Positions 9,098 through 18,424 of a DNA stretch of 64,000 nucleotides are shown piece by piece. Within the stretch, counting starts at the first letter, position 1. Each line of letters starts with the position of its first letter. The position numbers and the translations under genes are program-made. Under the pieces are notes generated by a model. It had not been told where the DNA came from and searched no databases. It saw nothing but the letters and a program-made list of their open reading frames with translations. Source of the stretch: Desulfuribacillus stibiiarsenatis (GTDB lineage: Bacteria > Bacillota > Bacilli > Desulfuribacillales > Desulfuribacillaceae); contig NZ_MJAT01000035.1 of assembly GCF_001742305.1 (NCBI RefSeq), positions 169,717-233,716 on the forward strand, in the 5' to 3' direction.

Positions 9098-9832
9098 TTG
9101 AATATATGTATGGCACATCGCGGTTGGTCGAGCATAGCACCGGAGAATACGATGGCCGCCATCGAGTTGGCTGTGAACGACACGCGGATTCAGGCAGTAG
9201 AGATAGACGTTCATTTAACTAAAGACAACATCCCTGTAGTGATTCATGATTATACATTGAATCGAACAACCAATGGTAAAGGCTTTGTTAAACAATACAC
9301 ATATGACGAAATACGATATCTAGACGCAGGCAGTTGGTTTTCGGAAGAGTTCAGAGGGCAGCGGATTCCGACATTAGAGGAAGTGCTACTTTTAGTACGG
9401 GGCAGATGCCATCTAAATATTGAAATCAAATCACTTGCACCTGACTATCGGCAAATTGAGCAGCCAATCATTTCTTTAATTGATCGATATCGAATGAGTG
9501 ACGAGGTCATGATTACATCCTTCAATCATGAATTGATTCGGTATATCAATTTAAGCCAGAGAAATCGAGTTACCACAGGGATTATTGTAGCAGGCAGGCC
9601 ACTTTTGTTACCGGCGCAGCTCATTCGTTCAAGGGCTAATGTATTATCGATGGAATATCCATTCATTACGAAAGAAATGGTCGATGCTCTGTTATCGAGA
9701 AATTATCAGGTAGTAGCATGGACGGTAGATGACCCAGAAGATATAGCTTCGCTGATGCAAATGAGTCCGGGGGTTCAGATTTGCACAAACTGCCCGCAAA
9801 ATATGTTTCCGTTTATGAATCGGATGGAATAA
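9098..9832 (+). CDS. Glycerophosphodiester phosphodiesterase
   Basis: Hydrolyses glycerophosphodiesters from phospholipid turnover to glycerol-3-phosphate and an alcohol. The GDPD signature is complete: AHRGWSSIAPENTMAAI with catalytic His, EIDVHLTKD with metal-binding Glu and Asp, VVIHDYTLNRTTNG with the second His, and NIEIK. No signal peptide, so it is cytoplasmic. I start at TTG 9098, eight bases after AAGGAGG; the ATG at 9080 overlaps that ribosome site. The 244-residue length matches UgpQ/YqiK-type enzymes. It stands alone between two terminator-bounded units. Confidence 0.92.
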   Translation: MNICMAHRGWSSIAPENTMAAIELAVNDTRIQAVEIDVHLTKDNIPVVIHDYTLNRTTNGKGFVKQYTYDEIRYLDAGSWFSEEFRGQRIPTLEEVLLLVRGRCHLNIEIKSLAPDYRQIEQPIISLIDRYRMSDEVMITSFNHELIRYINLSQRNRVTTGIIVAGRPLLLPAQLIRSRANVLSMEYPFITKEMVDALLSRNYQVVAWTVDDPEDIASLMQMSPGVQICTNCPQNMFPFMNRME

Positions 9833-9958
9833 TACACCTTTCTCTACGATTCTTATGAAAATGTTCACTAATACAAGCAATAAGAGCCCAACTTTGGCAT
9901 AGCATATGATAAGCTCCACAAATACAAAAGGAGTAATTAGTGCTTGGAGGTTTTTCTT

Positions 9959-11809
9959 ATGTGTGGTATCGCAGGTTGGGTCAACTGGGAAGTTGATCTT
10001 ACAGAATATATAGATGTAGTAGAAGTCATGGGGCAGACGTTAATTCCCCGTGGGCCAGATGCAAAAGGCACTTGGGTATCGCCAAATGCGGTATTCGCCC
10101 ATCGAAGACTGGTGGTTGTCGACCCTGCTGGGGGGTTGCAGCCTATGACCAAAGATTATGAGGGTGAAGAGTTTGTCCTCGTATACAATGGTGAGCTTTA
10201 CAATGCGGACGACTTAAGAAATGTTCTGCAAAATAAAGGCCACAAATTCCGCTCGCATTCTGATACGGAGGTATTACTGACTTCATATATTGAGTGGGGA
10301 CCGAAGTGCGTTGACTATTTAAATGGGATTTTTGCTTTTTCCGTTTGGCGGGAGCGTGATCAATCGCTGTTCTTGGCTCGTGACCGATTAGGGGTAAAAC
10401 CACTGTTCTATACACAGGCTGGAAATTCCTTCGTGTTTGCCTCCGAACTGAAGTCCATCTTATCGCACCCAGCGGTAGAACCAATTATAGACCAAGTGGG
10501 CTTATCAGAGATTTTGACAATGGGGCCTGCACGCACACCAGGGGTTGGTATTTTCAAAAACGTGTTTGAACTAAAGCCCGGTCACTTTATGCAGTTGAAT
10601 AGAGAAGGAGTAAAACAGACACAATATTGGTCTCTAAAAAGCAGACCACATGAAGAGGATTTTGCTGGAACGGTAACAAAGGTAAAAAACATTTTCGAGG
10701 ATGCCGTGCAACGTCAGCTAGTTTCAGATGTGCCGTTATGTACATTATTGTCGGGAGGGCTTGACTCAAGTGCAATTACTGCCTACGCGCACCATGCAAG
10801 TGTAGCAAAAGGCATGGGTCCATTGCATACATTCTCCGTCGATTATGTAGATAATGATAAGAACTTCAAGCCCAATGAATTTCAACCAAACACCGATGAA
10901 TACTACATTAAGCGCGTAACAGAGTTTTTGGGGAGTGTATCTCATACCATCAAATTGAAGAATGAGAACCTCATTGAGTCCCTACAGAAAGCGGCCATTG
11001 CCCGGGACCTTCCAGGTATGGCTGATATCGATGGCTCACTCATGTTGTTCAGTCATGAAATTAAAAAGCATGCAACGGTAGCGCTCTCTGGGGAGTGTGC
11101 AGATGAAGTGTTCGGCGGGTATCCATGGTTTAGAAACTTAGATCAACAACAGCCGAATATGTTCCCGTGGGTAAGAAACCTAACGGACCGTATGGCTTTA
11201 TATAATGATGATATTACAAACACCATCAAACCGCATGAATACATGGCAAATCGTTATCAAGAAGCCATGGATGAAGTGCCGCGATTACAAGGTGAAACAG
11301 GGAATAATGAACGAATGCGCGAAATGTTCTACATTAACTTAACTCGCTGGATGCCAACACTTCTCGACCGCAAGGATCGCATGAGTATGGCAGAAGGACT
11401 AGAGATTCGTGTGCCATTCTGTGACCACCGTTTAGTAGAATATTTATGGAATGTGCCTTGGGAAATGAAATATCATAATAAAATTGAAAAAGGATTACTG
11501 CGAAAAGCACTTGAGGGAGTTCTCCCAGACGATGTGCTATATCGGAAAAAGAGTCCATACCCCAAAACCCATGACCCAGCGTATCTGATAGCAATGAAAG
11601 ACTGGGTCAGTGATATCATACACAATCCAAGTTCGCCAATCTTACCGTTTATTAATAAGAAAAAAGTAGAAAGTCTATTAGATAATGTTACCCCTGAATC
11701 CAATATGCCTTGGTTTGGTCAATTGATGAATTTGCCACAATTCTTAGCATACCTCGGGCAATTAGATACTTGGATGAGAGAGTATAAGGTACAGATTAAA
11801 TTAAAGTAA
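9959..11809 (+). CDS. asnB: Asparagine synthetase (glutamine-hydrolysing)
   Basis: Makes asparagine from aspartate, ATP and glutamine. I start at ATG 9959 (GGAGG upstream), so that the N-terminal nucleophile Cys2 is exposed in MCGIAGW. The class-II glutaminase domain follows with RGPDAKGTW, HRRLVVVD and NGELYN. The synthetase half holds the pyrophosphate loop LLSGGLDSSAI (near residue 265), GECADEVFGGYPW and RKDRMSMAEGLEIRVPFCDH. At 616 residues it is full length. A degenerate fragment of a second copy lies at 39.1 kb. Confidence 0.96.
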   Translation: MCGIAGWVNWEVDLTEYIDVVEVMGQTLIPRGPDAKGTWVSPNAVFAHRRLVVVDPAGGLQPMTKDYEGEEFVLVYNGELYNADDLRNVLQNKGHKFRSHSDTEVLLTSYIEWGPKCVDYLNGIFAFSVWRERDQSLFLARDRLGVKPLFYTQAGNSFVFASELKSILSHPAVEPIIDQVGLSEILTMGPARTPGVGIFKNVFELKPGHFMQLNREGVKQTQYWSLKSRPHEEDFAGTVTKVKNIFEDAVQRQLVSDVPLCTLLSGGLDSSAITAYAHHASVAKGMGPLHTFSVDYVDNDKNFKPNEFQPNTDEYYIKRVTEFLGSVSHTIKLKNENLIESLQKAAIARDLPGMADIDGSLMLFSHEIKKHATVALSGECADEVFGGYPWFRNLDQQQPNMFPWVRNLTDRMALYNDDITNTIKPHEYMANRYQEAMDEVPRLQGETGNNERMREMFYINLTRWMPTLLDRKDRMSMAEGLEIRVPFCDHRLVEYLWNVPWEMKYHNKIEKGLLRKALEGVLPDDVLYRKKSPYPKTHDPAYLIAMKDWVSDIIHNPSSPILPFINKKKVESLLDNVTPESNMPWFGQLMNLPQFLAYLGQLDTWMREYKVQIKLK

Positions 11810-11816
11810 AAAACAG

Positions 11817-11885
11817 AAAAATACAGCGACAAAAATGAAGTTGTAGTTATTTGACTACGTCTTAAAATTTGTATGCTGTATTTTT
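11817..11885 (+). terminator. Terminator-like hairpin after asnB, member of a repeated family
   Basis: AAAAATACAGC (11817-11827) pairs with GCTGTATTTTT (11875-11885); GACAAA/TTTGTA and GTAGT/ACTAC extend the stem inward. The same outer arms and first 17 bases recur at 28173-28240, so this is a repeated element used as a terminator. Confidence 0.75.
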
Positions 11886-12153
11886 CATTGTCGACCTTAT
11901 CCTAAAAACTTCTAAAGGAATTATTCTAAGTATTGGCAGGTTTAGTATGCGTTATGTGCATTGTTGTGATAAAAATAATGCATTTTACTTATGGTTTAAT
12001 CAATCTTACAATTAGACTAGTGATATCAGTTAACTCGCTTTACTAATGGTTGCAAAAGAGAAGGAATCAAAATTTAAAAGTTATTTGTTTTGATTTAGTT
12101 AAATGGCTAAGCAGTTGGTTATTAAATTGGAGAAGTTGAAAAGCAGGTGTAAC

Positions 12154-13419
12154 ATGACTAATATTGCCTATGATATGGCGAAAAACTACATAGATTCTCC
12201 AGAAAAACGAAAAAAATTATACAAACGTACATTAATCGCTGTTAGTATTTCTCAAGTATTTGGAGGGGCGGGGTTGGCAGCTGGTATTACTGTAGGGGCT
12301 CTTCTTGCCCAACAAATGATGGGAACTACTGCGTTTGCTGGGTTACCTGTTGCTTTGTTTACTCTAGGTTCAGCAGGCGCTGCGTATATAGTGGGAAAGC
12401 TCTCACATAGGTACGGCAGAACAATAGGTCTGACAGTTGGTTTTATAGCAGGCGGCTTAGGGGCGCTGGGTGTTGTGCTTGCGACTATAAATAATAGTAT
12501 TATACTTTTATTTCTTTCCCTGCTAATATATGGTGCGGGCACTGCGACAAACCTACAAGCTCGTTATGCAGGTACGGATTTAGCAGAAAAGAAACAAATA
12601 GGTACGGCAATCAGTATAGCGATGGTATCAGCTACCTTAGGAGCATTTGCAGGTCCTAGCTTAGTCGGGGTAATGGGGGAATTTGCGAAATCAATTGGTA
12701 TTCCTGAACTTGCAGGTGCTTTTATATTATCAGGAGCTGCCTTTTTTCTAGCGGGTCTGGTAATTTTCCTTATGCTTCGTCCGGATCCATATTTAATCAG
12801 AAAAACACTGAAAGATAATAATCTTCAGAATGAGCAACCTTCAGAAGAGACTCCACAAGTAAATAATAAAAACGGTATTGTTGTAGGAGCAACAATTATG
12901 GTAGTTACTCAAATGATTATGATTGCCATAATGACAATGACACCTGTGCATATGGAGCTCCATGGACATGGATTAAATGAGATAGGACTAGTTATTGGAA
13001 TACATATAGGGTCGATGTATTTGCCTTCACTAATTACAGGTATCCTCGTTGATAAGCTTGGCCGAATGATTATGGCAATAGCTTCAGGAATTACTTTGCT
13101 TTTTGCAGGTCTATTAGCAGCTATTACACCAGGTGATACATTGATTACCTTAATCATAGCTCTTTCATTACTTGGTATAGGGTGGAATATTGGGCTAATT
13201 AGTGGTACAGCATTAATCGTTGACTCAACAGTTCCTTCCAAACGTGCCAAAACTCAAGGTGAAGTGGATGTGCTTATTGCTTTGTCAGGAGCAACGGGTG
13301 GTGCTATATCTGGTATGATAGTTGCCGGTTCAAGTTACACAATACTATCAATTGCTGGTGGGATTTTGTCTTTGGTTCTTATTGCAGTCATAGTGTGGTC
13401 GCGTCGCTATGCAGATTAG
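12154..13419 (+). CDS. Major facilitator superfamily transporter
   Basis: Polytopic carrier of about 421 residues with twelve hydrophobic helices in two halves, separated by a hydrophilic loop near residues 225-250 (DNNLQNEQPSEETPQ). The loop between helices 2 and 3 reads GKLSHRYGRTIG and its counterpart in the second half is GILVDKLGRMIM, the MFS G-x3-D/S-x-GRR-type motif. I prefer ATG 12154 (AGGTG upstream) to ATG 12103, which has no ribosome site. The drug-efflux-like branch is likely but the substrate is unknown. The 268 bases before it hold no recognisable element beyond AT-rich sequence. Confidence 0.85.
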   Translation: MTNIAYDMAKNYIDSPEKRKKLYKRTLIAVSISQVFGGAGLAAGITVGALLAQQMMGTTAFAGLPVALFTLGSAGAAYIVGKLSHRYGRTIGLTVGFIAGGLGALGVVLATINNSIILLFLSLLIYGAGTATNLQARYAGTDLAEKKQIGTAISIAMVSATLGAFAGPSLVGVMGEFAKSIGIPELAGAFILSGAAFFLAGLVIFLMLRPDPYLIRKTLKDNNLQNEQPSEETPQVNNKNGIVVGATIMVVTQMIMIAIMTMTPVHMELHGHGLNEIGLVIGIHIGSMYLPSLITGILVDKLGRMIMAIASGITLLFAGLLAAITPGDTLITLIIALSLLGIGWNIGLISGTALIVDSTVPSKRAKTQGEVDVLIALSGATGGAISGMIVAGSSYTILSIAGGILSLVLIAVIVWSRRYAD

Positions 13420-13500
13420 CACTCATTAAGGACAAATGTATAGAAAAATATGTAGATGTAATAGGGAATAACAAAGTATTCGTTAGGAGGAAAAGATAGA

Positions 13501-14664
13501 GTGAAATTTACATTTACACCAATCAAGTTTCAATCTGCTTTAGCAGCAGGAGGGATATCCCTCATGGCTTTTAACTATCTGCAAATGGTATTGCCCCATG
13601 AAGGCGGACTCGTTAATATAATCAACATCGAGTGGGGGGAATACAGTTTAGCACAAACGAGCTTATACCTATTTTTATTTGTTGTGATGGGAATTTTCTC
13701 TGCGATGCATTTTGTTGGAACTGTTTTTCTTGTGTTTGGATTTATAAAGTGGCTCATAAGAAAAAATCAGCTTCAGAGTTTTTTACAAGACCCAAAGACA
13801 AATATTACGATATTTATTCCTTTTGCTTCGCTGTCTATGTCTACTAATGTTTTATGGGGTCCTTCAGGATTTTTTGTTCCAAATTTTTCAGTACAACCAT
13901 GGATGCTACCAAGCTTAATTTTGTTTGTTTTTCTATGGTTTCCGCTATTAATTTTGGAGTATAAAGTTGCTAAAGTGTTAATGGCAAAATCAACAAATTT
14001 GAAGCAGTTAAACTTTGTCTGGTTACTGGATGTCTTTGCATTTGGACTGGTAAGTTTGACTGGAACGGGCATAGCATCGATGGCTGATAATTCTAATATT
14101 GCAACAATAGCTGCCATTGGGTCGGTGATCTTAATGGTTGTTGGTCTAGCTTTGTTAGTTGCAAAACTGGGATATCTATTCTATCTACATGTAAAGGTCC
14201 CCAAATTGCCAAACAAACCTATTATGCCAGCATATTTTCTCGTTGTCCCTATCACGTGTCTATTTGGAATTAGTTTCTACAGGCTACTATTGTTCATGGA
14301 AGGAACCTATGGGTTTAACGCTTCCGGAGCAGCGTTAGTGTTAATCAACGCATCCTATATATTGGCTATTAGTTGGGTACTGTATGTTATCTATATACTT
14401 TTTGATTATTTAAGAAAAGATTTTATAAAGGCGGATTATTCCCCTACTCAATGGGGAATCGTTTGAGCTTTGGTTGGCTCCCAGGTTCTGGGGGTTTATG
14501 TACAAGGTTTTTATTTTGCAGGAGTTGTACTTTCAAGCATTAACCTTGTAAGTATTATTTTGGCAATGATTGTCTACTTTATGATTTTTGTTAAATTTCA
14601 TCGAGCTAATAAAAAAGAATTAGAAATCGTAACGACTAACTCGAGCAGTACTATTGCAAATTAG
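13501..14664 (+). CDS. Polytopic membrane protein with in-frame TGA, probable selenoprotein (TDT/SLAC1-like)
   Basis: Seen: one reading frame from GTG 13501 (AGGAGG ten bases upstream) to TAG 14664, broken only by TGA at 14464-14466, codon 322. The 65 codons after it encode a further hydrophobic helix and a hydrophilic tail, so the product would be 387 residues with about ten helices. The context is QWGIV-U-ALVGSQVLG. A SECIS-like hairpin starts 11 bases after the TGA. Known: bacterial Sec insertion needs UGA plus such a hairpin, and selC, selA and selD are all in this window. The fold resembles TDT/SLAC1 transporters; I recall a database family called TsoY (seleno)protein that may be the same but cannot confirm it. 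A nonsense mutation is the alternative. Confidence 0.75.
14478..14494 (+). promoter_or_regulatory. SECIS-like hairpin for the TGA at 14464
   Basis: Seven-pair stem CTCCCAG/CTGGGGG (one T-G pair) with apical loop GTT. The loop starts 18 bases after the TGA and its first base is G, both within the accepted bacterial SECIS pattern (16-37 bases to the loop, G among the first two loop bases). Confidence 0.7.
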
Positions 14665-14707
14665 CGTAAGAGTTGAAAACAAGCCAGTTATAAGGGGAGG
14701 AACAAAC

Positions 14708-15280
14708 ATGAATGCTTTAGAAAAGGGTTATGCACAAACAATTCGAGAGTATTGTTTGCAAAGCAAAGAAAAGAATCCAGTGATACTAGCGAATGAAATA
14801 ATGGGAATAGAGGGTTTCCCTGTTGCGGGGCAGGCGCATCATCCTCTGATTGCTGCCAGCTTATTAACAGCGTATGCAAATGCATTGAACGAAAAAGTGG
14901 ATGAACATAAGTTAGATGCCGTAATCAAACGATCCGATTCTTTACCAGCGGGATTTTGCGCGGGATTTGGATCTGATGCAGCTATTATATCGCTCGGTAT
15001 TACAGTGAGTGTCATATTGGGAAATACTGTTGATGAAGGATCAAGCGTAGGTCGCACTATATCGCATACATTAACAGGAATGGGGATGCTGGCGATTGCC
15101 AATAACAGTGGAGCTCGATGCTGTAAAAGAAGCACATTTACTGCTTTGACGTTAGCGGCTAATTATTTACCAGCAACATTAGGTGTTACTTTCCCCAAAC
15201 TAGAAGAAGCCACGTTTAGATGTCAGTTTTTTGAAATGAATAAAATGTGCAATAAGAAATATTGTAAGTATTATCCATAA
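14708..15280 (+). CDS. DUF5714-type Cys-rich protein
   Basis: Soluble protein of about 190 residues. I start at ATG 14708 (GGGGAGG upstream). Motifs resemble the DUF5714 family: GIEGFPVAGQAHHPLIAASLL (about 37-57), a central AGFCAGFGSDAA-like region, GARCCKRSTF, and a C-terminal cysteine cluster in CQFFEMNKMCNKKYC that could bind metal. It lies 43 bases after the membrane selenoprotein and before a terminator, so both are probably co-transcribed and work together. No biochemical role is known to me; a thiol- or metal-linked function is only an inference from the cysteines. Confidence 0.7.
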   Translation: MNALEKGYAQTIREYCLQSKEKNPVILANEIMGIEGFPVAGQAHHPLIAASLLTAYANALNEKVDEHKLDAVIKRSDSLPAGFCAGFGSDAAIISLGITVSVILGNTVDEGSSVGRTISHTLTGMGMLAIANNSGARCCKRSTFTALTLAANYLPATLGVTFPKLEEATFRCQFFEMNKMCNKKYCKYYP

Positions 15281-15304
15281 CAAACAAATAGAAGAAAAGC
15301 GTAT

Positions 15305-15343
15305 AAATACATCCTTATAAATAGATAAAAAGGATGTATTTTT
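15305..15343 (+). terminator. Terminator after the DUF5714-type gene
   Basis: Twelve-pair stem AAATACATCCTT/AAGGATGTATTT (15305-15316 with 15330-15341) running into T residues. Confidence 0.85.
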
Positions 15344-15400
15344 ATTTATTCTACTTTCTTATGGCAGCCTTCTAAATGTATGTATTTACAATAGATAAGG

Positions 15401-15428
15401 TACAGACTTTTTTAAAATGTGTTATACT
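15401..15428 (+). promoter_or_regulatory. Possible promoter of the first sensor trio
   Basis: TACAGA (15401-15406), 16-base spacer, TATACT (15423-15428), about 23 bases before the gene. The -35 match is weak. Confidence 0.35.
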
Positions 15429-15450
15429 AATTGTTAAGAAGGTGATGATT

Positions 15451-16350
15451 ATGTTAACTAATTCTATTGTAAGAATCGCTATAATATCACTTATATCAGT
15501 AATCATTTTTACAGGTTGCGATTATAATACAGATGAAAATGTTGTTCCATTAACTTCAGAAGAGAACGAATATAGTAAAACAGATTCTGATATCCATTTT
15601 GGGATTTATAATGAACTATCACCATTGCAGAATTATTTATTATATGATGAGTTGATTAAAGATTTTCAAAAAGTCACGAATTTAAGTACAAGCATTACTT
15701 TGAGAAAGAGTTATTCAGAGATCCATTCATTACTACAAGACCGTAAGTTGGATGTTGCGTACATTTATTTAAATGAAAGTATTTTAGAAGATTACCAAGA
15801 AAATTATACAATTTATTTTACTTCAGAATTACAATCGCAAATGAAATCTATCGTTGTGGTGAATCAAAACAGCAATATTAATAATATTAGTGACTTGCAG
15901 AATCAGTTATTTAGTTATACAGAGCCGAATTCTTATAATAGCATGGCTTTTGATCAATATTTAGAAGGCTTAGGGCAAAGCAAGGAGGCTTTTTTTAAAA
16001 ATTATTTTTACACGTTTTATGTAGACGAATCTGTATCCGTATTACATTCGGGAATTGTTAACGGCGTAGTTATTGACTCTCTAAATTATGCGATTCTCTC
16101 AAATCATCATCAAGAATCACAAACGAAATCAACTGACTTGAACTTTCGTATTTTGCTAGAACTAGATTCAGCAATTAAGGAACCGGTATTGCTAATGCGA
16201 AATGATTTGAATGATGATATAAAAGATAAAGTGAAACGTTACTTTCGTCATTTTCCTGATAATGAGAAACAAAAAACAATAGGTACCCGTCTTCATATAG
16301 CTTCTTTTAAAGAAGAAAAAATCAATGATAGGTTGATTAATAATGAATAA
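15451..16350 (+). CDS. PhnD-like oxyanion-binding lipoprotein of a three-component sensor (first copy)
   Basis: Extracytoplasmic sensor protein of 299 residues. The signal peptide ends in lipobox FTGC (Cys23). The fold is that of PhnD/AioX-type type-2 periplasmic binding proteins: RKSYSEIHSLLQDRKLDVAYI (written in parts: RKSYSEI, then LDVAYI) and a hinge pattern NYFYTFYVDESVSV. The same motifs occur in the protein at 33.9 kb. There is no permease nearby; the gene overlaps a kinase by eight bases. Known relatives (AioX, the sensor domain of TtrS) present arsenite or tetrathionate to a kinase. I infer that role here; the ligand is unknown. ATG 15451 follows AAGGTGATG. Confidence 0.8.
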   Translation: MLTNSIVRIAIISLISVIIFTGCDYNTDENVVPLTSEENEYSKTDSDIHFGIYNELSPLQNYLLYDELIKDFQKVTNLSTSITLRKSYSEIHSLLQDRKLDVAYIYLNESILEDYQENYTIYFTSELQSQMKSIVVVNQNSNINNISDLQNQLFSYTEPNSYNSMAFDQYLEGLGQSKEAFFKNYFYTFYVDESVSVLHSGIVNGVVIDSLNYAILSNHHQESQTKSTDLNFRILLELDSAIKEPVLLMRNDLNDDIKDKVKRYFRHFPDNEKQKTIGTRLHIASFKEEKINDRLINNE

Positions 16351-17788
16351 TAAGCTAGTTCCAATAAAAAAATTTCTAAATGAGTCATTGAATTTAAGTG
16401 GTAAACTTTTTGGAATCTACTTGATTCTTGCCGTGCTATTATCTCTATGGATAAGCTATTATACAGAATCCCTGCTAAAGGTTCATTTGCAGAATCAATT
16501 AGAGGAGCAAGGGCACGCGATTGCTAAGAACATCGCAGATATAAGTGTGAATTATGTATTAACAGAGAATGTACACGGCCTAAAACGACTATTACTAGAG
16601 CAAAAAGCGGCCAATTCAAATATAGAGTATATTCTAGTATTTGATTGGAATCTAGATTTATTTGCGCATAGTTTGCCTGTCAATCCATCTAGTAAATTGT
16701 TAGAAGTAGATAATGAAAGTCTTCAAGTTATAAAAACAGATCGTGGGAATGTTTGGGAATTTGCGACACCAATTACAGAATACTATGTTGGCACAGTACG
16801 GGTTGGGATTTCTGAAACAAAGCAACTTGGAATCGTCAAGACTATTTTATCAAACATATTAGTTAGTTTAATGATATTTTTCTTTATCTCAGCTATTGTT
16901 GTTACCTCTCTACACCGGATATTAACGAAACCGATTACCGAATTAGTTAAAGTTACACAAAACCTATCAAAGGGTAATTTCCAGTATCGTGTTCCTCACC
17001 ACGATAAAAACGATGAGATGGGGGTACTTATTTCCTCATTTAACCAAATGATTGATGACTTAGAGAAATATAAAAAAGAAACAGATAATTTAGAGAAAAA
17101 AAGAAGGTTACTGCTCGAAAAAATAATAAATTTACAAGAAGACGAGCGCAAAATTATTGCTATGGAACTCCATGATGAGACAGGTCAATCTCTGACAGGT
17201 GTAAAATTAAATCTGAAATCTTTGGAACAGTCAGTAGAAGACCCAATAATAAAAGAACAAGTGGCAAAACTTCACACTCAAGTCTCGCAATCGCTATCGA
17301 ATATCCACGATTTGATTGTCGATATTGGACCTAGATATTTAGAAGGTGAGAACATCGGCAAGATTCTTGAAAGGTATGTGAACGATTATCAGCAGCGATA
17401 TAAGGTTCAAGTTTCCCTAGAATTAAAAGGAATAGTGGAAATAGAACTGGTTAATCAAGCTAAAGCATCCGTATTTCGAATTATGCAAGAAGCGATGACA
17501 AACACAGCGAAATATGCGAAAGCTACAGAATTATTCATTTCATTGCAAGTTATAAAAACGCATCTTTTACTCATTATTGAAGATAACGGAGTCGGATTTG
17601 AGGCAGAGAAAGAATTTTCAAAAATGAGCTCTAGTAAAAACATGGGGCTTTTTAGCATGAAGGAACGAGCGGCACTATTAGGTGGAACTTTCCTTGTTGA
17701 ATCTGTTATTGGAGAAGGTACAACGGTATATGTTCGAATACCCTTAACTGAGGTGATAATTAATGATACGCATACTGCTAGCGGATGA
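16343..17788 (+). CDS. NarX/DegS-type sensor histidine kinase (first copy)
   Basis: Membrane kinase of 481 residues. Helices lie near 20-42 and 169-192 and flank an extracytoplasmic domain. HAMP follows (about 192-245, starting TKPITELVKV), then a HisKA_3 dimerisation domain with MELHDETGQSL, phospho-acceptor His277, and an ATPase domain with DNGVGF and NMGLFSMKERA, the latter typical of the NarX group. It overlaps the binding-protein gene upstream and the regulator gene downstream, so the three are one unit. It probably reads the liganded lipoprotein and phosphorylates the next gene product. Confidence 0.92.
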   Translation: MNNKLVPIKKFLNESLNLSGKLFGIYLILAVLLSLWISYYTESLLKVHLQNQLEEQGHAIAKNIADISVNYVLTENVHGLKRLLLEQKAANSNIEYILVFDWNLDLFAHSLPVNPSSKLLEVDNESLQVIKTDRGNVWEFATPITEYYVGTVRVGISETKQLGIVKTILSNILVSLMIFFFISAIVVTSLHRILTKPITELVKVTQNLSKGNFQYRVPHHDKNDEMGVLISSFNQMIDDLEKYKKETDNLEKKRRLLLEKIINLQEDERKIIAMELHDETGQSLTGVKLNLKSLEQSVEDPIIKEQVAKLHTQVSQSLSNIHDLIVDIGPRYLEGENIGKILERYVNDYQQRYKVQVSLELKGIVEIELVNQAKASVFRIMQEAMTNTAKYAKATELFISLQVIKTHLLLIIEDNGVGFEAEKEFSKMSSSKNMGLFSMKERAALLGGTFLVESVIGEGTTVYVRIPLTEVIINDTHTASG

Positions 17789-18413
17789 CCATAATTTAGT
17801 ACGTTCAGGTTTGAAAATTCTATTAGACCAAGTAGAGAATTTTAAAGTTGTAGGAGAAGCGGAGAACGGAGAAGAAGTAATACAGCTATTAAAAGAAACA
17901 CATCCAGATATCGTATTGCTAGACATCAATATGCCTGAAAAGAACGGGTATGAAACTCTTAAAGCAATACGCGGACACGATTCTACTATAAAAATTATGA
18001 TGCTAACTATGTATAGTGATCAAGATTTTTTAGTGAAGGCAATTGAGTTAGGGGCAAATGGCTATGTATTGAAAAAAGCTCCTGAAGAAGAACTGATTTT
18101 TGCCATCAAAAAAATTATGAGAGAAGGCTCTTATGTCGATAATAGTCTTGCTCAAACGTTTGTTCACGCGATGGTAAATAAAACGAAAACTCCGAAACGC
18201 GAAATAAAAGAGAAGAATGAACTTACGAAAAGAGAAAAAGAAGTATTGCAATTAGTTGTTAATGGCGCAACTGATAAGGAAGTAGCGGATAAGCTGGTGA
18301 TTAGCGTAAAAACGGTAGAAGCTCATAAATACAACATCAAGGAAAAATTACAAGTAAGGCGACTGGCAGATTTGATTCGTTACAGTATTGATAATGAACT
18401 ATTAGACAATTAG
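17763..18413 (+). CDS. NarL/LuxR-family response regulator (first copy)
   Basis: Transcription factor of 216 residues. The receiver domain has ADDH at the start, phospho-acceptor Asp54 in LLDINMPEKNG and Lys in VLKKAPEE. The C-terminal LuxR-type helix-turn-helix reads LTKREKEVLQLVVNGATDKE and continues to KTVEAHKYNIKEKL. The gene overlaps the kinase by 26 bases and lies 11 bases before the first iron-sulfur gene, so it most likely activates the reductase genes that follow. Confidence 0.93.
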   Translation: MIRILLADDHNLVRSGLKILLDQVENFKVVGEAENGEEVIQLLKETHPDIVLLDINMPEKNGYETLKAIRGHDSTIKIMMLTMYSDQDFLVKAIELGANGYVLKKAPEEELIFAIKKIMREGSYVDNSLAQTFVHAMVNKTKTPKREIKEKNELTKREKEVLQLVVNGATDKEVADKLVISVKTVEAHKYNIKEKLQVRRLADLIRYSIDNELLDN

Positions 18414-18424
18414 AGGGTGGTAGC

